Assembly (NCBI RefSeq): GCF_027409185.1
Contig: NC_084463.1
Location: forward strand, 158,263,869 to 158,327,868
Reading direction: 5' to 3'
From: Cynocephalus volans
Lineage: Eukaryota > Chordata > Mammalia > Dermoptera > Cynocephalidae
Length of the DNA stretch: 64,000 bases
Each line of letters opens with the position of its first letter. The stretch's first letter is position 1. Both the position numbers and the translations under genes were made by a program. The notes under the pieces are model-generated. The model searched no databases. It saw only the letters and a list, made by a program, of their open reading frames with translations, and was not told where the DNA came from. Below, piece after piece: positions 60,501 through 64,000 of the stretch.

Positions 60501-60884
60501 GCCCCAGGTCCTCACCTCAGTCACAATGGTGGAAGGGAAGGTACTGTTGTCGTAGATCCAGCCATCGGTGCAGGGCTCTGTGGTCCCCGTGCTGTTGGCC
60601 TCTGTGCCATTGGGAAAGGGAGGTCCCGCCTGGGGGGAGGTGAAGCGGAGGCAGGACTCGGGCTGCCCTGACCTGCTCCGGGGCAGCCAGGCCTCCAGGC
60701 CCTTGTCCTTGCTGAGGCTGGTGTTGGCAGGTGGGCGGCAGTGGTGGGTGGGGATGGCAGCGGTGAAGTTCTGCAGAGTGTTGTGGGAGGCCATCAGGAG
60801 AACGGGCAGGAGCACCAGGGCGACCTGGATCTGCTGGAAGCGGCCGACGCCCCCCACCTGCATCAGGAGGTCATTGAAGGCCAT
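54451..60884 (-). CDS. SLC22A6: SLC22A6 (organic anion transporter 1, OAT1), complete coding region in ten exons
   Basis: Joined coding exons (minus strand): 60884-60516, 60195-60092, 59816-59662, 58479-58311, 57847-57724, 57585-57470, 56419-56205, 56074-55966, 55054-54851, 54541-54451, total 1656 nt for 551 aa plus stop. Every intron is GT-AG and all phases join in frame. The product is an MFS transporter of the SLC22 family. In kidney, OAT1 is a basolateral organic anion/dicarboxylate exchanger of the proximal tubule (family knowledge). Visible features are the start [12 protein letters not shown], a large extracellular loop with sequons at N39, N54, N92, N97 and N113, the MFS motif GYLADRLGRR at 153-162, Y353/Y354, K382, R454 and R466 (positions known to matter for anion transport in OAT1), and a Gln-rich cytosolic tail. 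Length matches the 550-aa human isoform. I see no disabling change. Confidence 0.97.
54851..55054 (-). CDS. SLC22A6: SLC22A6 coding exon 9
   Basis: 204 nt encoding [15 protein letters not shown] through DTVQDLES. Contains R466 (in MARVG) and the [11 protein letters not shown] end-of-domain motif. Acceptor CCCCACAG, donor GTAGGC. Confidence 0.95.
55540..55775 (-). repeat. MIR SINE in SLC22A6 intron 8
   Basis: AACCACTAGCTGTGTGATCT, CTCTCTGTGCCTCAGTTTTC and GTGCCTGGCACATAGTGAAT. Confidence 0.8.
55966..56074 (-). CDS. SLC22A6: SLC22A6 coding exon 8
   Basis: 109 nt encoding [15 protein letters not shown] through GELYPTVIR, with Arg454 split CG|G. Acceptor TCTCTAG, donor GTGAGT. Includes the conserved YTGELYPT motif of SLC22 transporters. 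Confidence 0.95.
56205..56419 (-). CDS. SLC22A6: SLC22A6 coding exon 7
   Basis: 215 nt encoding [15 protein letters not shown] through NGVIPR. Contains Y353/Y354 and K382 in the stretch AVDLPSK. Acceptor CCCACTAG, donor GTGAGC. Confidence 0.95.
57470..57585 (-). CDS. SLC22A6: SLC22A6 coding exon 6
   Basis: 116 nt encoding [10 protein letters not shown] through LCLSMVW, with the Trp codon split TG|G. Acceptor CCACCAG, donor GTAAGC. Remainder of the cytosolic loop and entry to segment 7. Confidence 0.95.
57724..57847 (-). CDS. SLC22A6: SLC22A6 coding exon 5
   Basis: 124 nt encoding [19 protein letters not shown] through KLSME, the start of the large cytosolic loop between segments 6 and 7. 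Acceptor CACCTCCAG, donor GTGAGA. Confidence 0.95.
58311..58479 (-). CDS. SLC22A6: SLC22A6 coding exon 4
   Basis: 169 nt, after TTTCCAG. Reads [10 protein letters not shown] and ends ...FFIYSW with TG|G split across the donor GTGCGT. Covers membrane segments 5-6 including the [10 protein letters not shown] stretch. Confidence 0.96.
59662..59816 (-). CDS. SLC22A6: SLC22A6 coding exon 3
   Basis: 155 nt. Begins [13 protein letters not shown] and ends NCMTL plus one nucleotide before GTAAGA. Completes the MFS D-R-x-G-R-R motif and covers membrane segments 3-4. Confidence 0.96.
60092..60195 (-). CDS. SLC22A6: SLC22A6 coding exon 2
   Basis: 104 nt, starting after CCCACAG with codons [10 protein letters not shown] and ending in LADR split as AG|G. 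Acceptor and donor (GTCAGT) are canonical. Carries membrane segment 2 and the start of the MFS signature loop. Confidence 0.96.
60516..60884 (-). CDS. SLC22A6: SLC22A6 coding exon 1
   Basis: Encodes residues 1-123: first membrane segment and most of the glycosylated extracellular loop with its Cys and Asn residues. The ATG at 60884-60882 begins the conserved MAFNDLL start. The exon ends ...ACTGAG followed by GTGAGG. Confidence 0.96.
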
Positions 60885-61260
60885 GGGGCCAGGACCGGCT
60901 TAGCGGCTGGGGGCTGAGGACTTCCAGTTCCAGCACCTCTGTCTGTCTGTCTGCCTGCCTGCCGTCCTTTGCCGGAGGAGTGGGGCTGCCGTTGGCTCTG
61001 TATTTGAATTGCTCCTAGAGAGGAATCTGAGCTGGCTCTGTGGGGGGACAGCAGCCTGGCCGGCTGCCCCTCCTTCTTTCCCTCCCTTTCTCTTGTAGCT
61101 TCTCCTTACTTTGGGGGTCGGGACGGCTCAGTTCTCAGGGCCTGCTGTAGCCCTGACTGGTACATGGGCAGTTTTAAGTCCTTGGCCTGGAGGGAATGAG
61201 TTAAAGTGTGACTTGGTATCAGAAGGATTAACCCTCTGAGTATTCCTTGTGTCAGTGGAA
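60885..61260 (-). promoter_or_regulatory. SLC22A6: SLC22A6 5' UTR and proximal promoter with an HNF1-like half site
   Basis: This is the upstream flank of the start codon. On the minus strand GGTTAAT lies at 61233-61227, about 345 bp upstream of the ATG. That is near where an HNF1 element would be expected given reports that HNF1 drives OAT1 (established knowledge), but only one half of the palindrome matches well. The stretch CTGCTGTAGCCCT and a TGTGACTTG core nearby are shared with the flank of the broken paralogue. Transcription start not determinable by eye. Confidence 0.45.
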
Positions 61261-61471
61261 TTTCTCCAAGTGGGTATAAAGGTCAGGAGAGGGTGGACTG
61301 AAGTGGGAGTGGAGAGAGGGGGTGTCGTGGGAGGGCCCTGGGGTCAGGAGGGGACAGGGTGGGACCTTTTGGTCTTCTTTTTAGGGAGGAGACTGGGCTC
61401 TGTGAAGCGTGGTGGCCTCTTGAAGATTTCTGTCTTTTTTAGTGGACGGCATCCAAATGCTCTGTCTTTGG

Positions 61472-61660
61472 GAAGGGTTGCCAGAGAACGTGCGGGATGC
61501 TCAGTTAAATCTGAATTTTAGATCAATGAATAATTTTTAAAAAGTGTATGTATCCCTAATATTGCATGGTATATACAAACACTAAAAAATTATTCATTGA
61601 TCTGAAATTCAAATTTGACTGGACATCCTGTATTCTTATTTGCTAAATCTGACAACCCCA
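61472..61660. mobile_element. Palindromic hAT-type MITE
   Basis: Terminal inverted repeats GGGTTGCCAGA (61475-61485) and TCTGACAACCC (61648-61658), long internal palindrome arms (about 61495-61538 and 61584-61626), and an 8-bp target duplication GTCTTTGG against GTCTCTGG (61464-61471, 61661-61668). Confidence 0.75.
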
Positions 61661-62114
61661 GTCTCTGGCCTTCAGAGGACAGCTCACATCTTATAGGACC
61701 ACGGCTTTATTCAGTTAGAAGAAACAATAGAGGTCAGAGGCTGCTCTTGAAGGAAGGGGACTTAAGACCAATGACACAGGTGGATTCTTCTAGTGTCTCA
61801 GCTTCCACCTTCTTGCTTGTCTTGATTCAAACTTTTCCCTTTGTCATATTGTCTCTGTCCATAGTGTTTTTTTTTTTTTTTTTTTGAGCAATGACCATGA
61901 ACTCATTTTATTTTTAGCCACAATGCTAAAATAATCACTTGAATTCCTCCAACAGTTTTTGGCTCGTGAGCCCTGGTTGCTCATGACGGGGGCAGTGTTG
62001 AGCTCTGATTGGATGGGTTTCCATGGGATCCGGTTGGTTGGACCATGGATTGGGAATGCCAAGAGAGCAGGTTGCGGATTCTGGTTTTTAGTCTGCACAG
62101 TGTATATTATATAA

Positions 62115-62345
62115 AACATGGACTCAGGAGTCAGCCTACTTAGATCCAAATCCTCACTTCACACTTACTGGCTGTGCAAGCAGGGGCAAGTTACTAAACT
62201 CTGTACCACAGTGTCCTCATTTGCAAGGTGGGGATAATAGTCATGTCTGCCACACTGAGTTGCTGGAAAGTTAAATGAGCTAATGGAGGTAAGGAGCTAA
62301 AGTAGTTCCTGCCTTGTAGCTCAGTAATTATGAGCTTGTCTTATT
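62115..62345 (-). repeat. MIR SINE
   Basis: Shows TTACTGGCTGTGCAAGCAGG, TTACTAAACTCTGTACCACA and GATAATAGTCATGTCTGCC. Confidence 0.75.
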
Positions 62346-62349
62346 TGTT

Positions 62350-63880
62350 TCTGGTGAAAAGCTGAGACTGTTGCATTGATTTCAGAGAGAAAATATGCCT
62401 AAGCACATCTTACCCTAAGAATGGTGATTATCCACTGGGGGTGATTTTGCCTGCTGGGGGACATTTGGCTATGTCTGGAGACATTTTTCATTTTGCAAGG
62501 TGAGGAAGAGAAATTGTCTTTCTCCTTGTTCTGCTTGAGCACAGCAGAGTATCCTGCACGCCAAAGTACTTCTGGCTCTTTCTCTATCCAGGCCCACCCA
62601 GCCACTTTTGCTGCTGGGGTGACTGAATCAGGACCTGATCTTTTGTGTTCAGGCCAACTCTCTTCTCCATGAGCTCTAACTTGAGTGCTAGGCTTGACTT
62701 AGCATGCTAGACTCTCCTTTGCCCTTTATGGTATGTTTCCATTTTGGGTCTGTAGCTGTCTTTCTCTGTCATCTGGCTCTAGTCGACTGTCCTTCCACTG
62801 GCTTATGTCTAAACATGATGGCTGATTATGGTTCCGTGGTTTTATAGGAAGTATTCCAGGCTCTGTACAAATTAGCTGATGCCCAGGGTCATGAGGGAAG
62901 GAGTGTTTCTCAATTCTTCTTGGCAGAAATCTCCAAGTTTTGCTGTTGAGGGGAAGTTTTTTGCTCAACTTCTCTTGTTAGAAGTCAAGATGCCCTGTTC
63001 TCATTGTGCAGTTAACACTAACTGCACTTTTGTTTATTAAGTTGAGAGGATATTTATTGTCCATCGAGGCTCTGGAATATATGAGGTCTTAGACTGGTTC
63101 AAACTTATTCTAACTTCAGAGCTGGGTTCTTAACAGCTGCCCTAGAGGTGTAGACTGCCCAGCTAAAAGGGTTTTGGAGAGTATCTGGTCTCATATTGTA
63201 CAGAAGAGAATAGGGGAGGTCCAGAGAGGCATGAGACTCAGCTCAGCCTTCCCTCTCCTACCCAGTGTTAGTTCTGGGCTGTGACCCAGTAGGTGTCCAG
63301 ATGCCTGACAACATTCTCCAGGCCAAGGTATATAAGAAGCCTGTGGCCTGGGGATGCAAGGACAGCTGGACAAACAGTTTGGGTCTATGGGGCCAGTCTC
63401 CTGCCAGGACTTGGTGTCCTCATGGAGGAGTGGGCAGAGTGCGGAGGGTGGTGGGGGAAGATGGGGGCCCCTACAAGCACCTTCCCTTTTCAAGCCTGTA
63501 CCCCACCTCACCTTGGAGAAGAGCTCCTGCCCTAGTGCCTGACCAGCTCCAAGCCTGGCTGAGTCTAGAAACGGCTCCACTGGAGACTCCAGGGACTGAA
63601 CTGTGGTTGGCTCCTGGAATCATCTGAGTTGTGATGGGATTCCCCAGCAGCCTCCCAGCTCATGGAGAATTTCTGGATGGAAATACTCCCATGGCAAATG
63701 ATTTGCAGAGCCAGGAGCTATCTTTTAGGAACCTTCTGGGTCACTAAAAACTTAGAATTGGACTCCCCTGTGCTGACTGGAATGTGAATTTAAATTCTGG
63801 CAGTGATCACTGAGAAGGGATGAAATCCTGTGACTTCCAATTGGCCCAGAGCCAAAGCACCACACACTGTCTAGGTTGAA
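62350..63880. other. Intergenic stretch upstream of SLC22A6
   Basis: No exon of SLC22A8, the expected next gene, is visible. Unique sequence. Confidence 0.5.
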
Positions 63881-63884
63881 TGCC

Positions 63885-64000
63885 ATCACTTAGGTGAAAA
63901 TGTCTCAGCGCACAGATAAGGAGACCGAGGCTCAGAGCAGGCAAGGGCGTTGTCCGTGATCACACAGCATGCTAGACTAGAGCTAAACTCTTGACTCTAC
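63885..64000 (+). repeat. MIR remnant cut by the window edge
   Basis: Shows GATAAGGAGACCGAGGCTCA and GATCACACAGCATGC. Confidence 0.6.

Noticed and set aside
61000-64000. SLC22A8 3' exons
   Set aside because: No OAT3-like C-terminal exon seen; the known spacing would place it beyond the right edge.

Overview
This window is mammalian nuclear DNA. It shows split genes with GT-AG introns, LINE-1, LINE-2, MIR and MaLR repeats, and many tRNA-Ile-like SINEs in monomeric and dimeric forms with clear target-site duplications. Those SINEs fit the CYN family of colugos (Dermoptera, Galeopterus/Cynocephalus) better than any other family I know. The order assignment is an inference from recalled family features.

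The right-hand third holds the only clearly intact multi-exon gene. It is SLC22A6 (organic anion transporter 1, OAT1) on the minus strand, with ten coding exons from 60884 down to 54451. All splice sites are canonical and the predicted protein is 551 aa. Flanking SLC22A8 is not reached.

From 41348 down to about 22740 lies a second, older SLC22A6-like gene, also on the minus strand. It keeps recognisable exons 1 and 4-10 with matching exon lengths and phases, but it is broken by a nonsense codon and a frameshift in exon 1, nonsense codons in exons 4 and 5, frameshifts in exons 7 and 8, and a lost stop in exon 10. Exons 2 and 3 were not found. Homology to SLC22A6 continues into the 3' flank (about 20.9-21.3 kb against 53.7-54.1 kb) and the promoter side, so the unit is a tandem gene duplication. 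Its introns are swollen by LINE-1 pieces, SINEs and microsatellites.

Between the two OAT copies, at 45278-47622 on the plus strand, sits an intronless riboflavin kinase (RFK) retrocopy with an uninterrupted 155-codon reading frame, a long 3' UTR, a poly(A) tail and flanking target-site duplications. It landed inside an older LINE-1, which also carries an LTR insertion and several SINEs.

The left third (1 to about 21 kb) has no recognisable coding exon. It contains two CpG-rich blocks (11.9-12.5 kb and 13.8-15.1 kb). From the known mammalian order CHRM1-SLC22A6-SLC22A8 these may be the CHRM1 promoter region, with the CHRM1 coding exon to the left of the window. The rest is intergenic sequence full of MIR, L2, L1 3' ends and SINEs.
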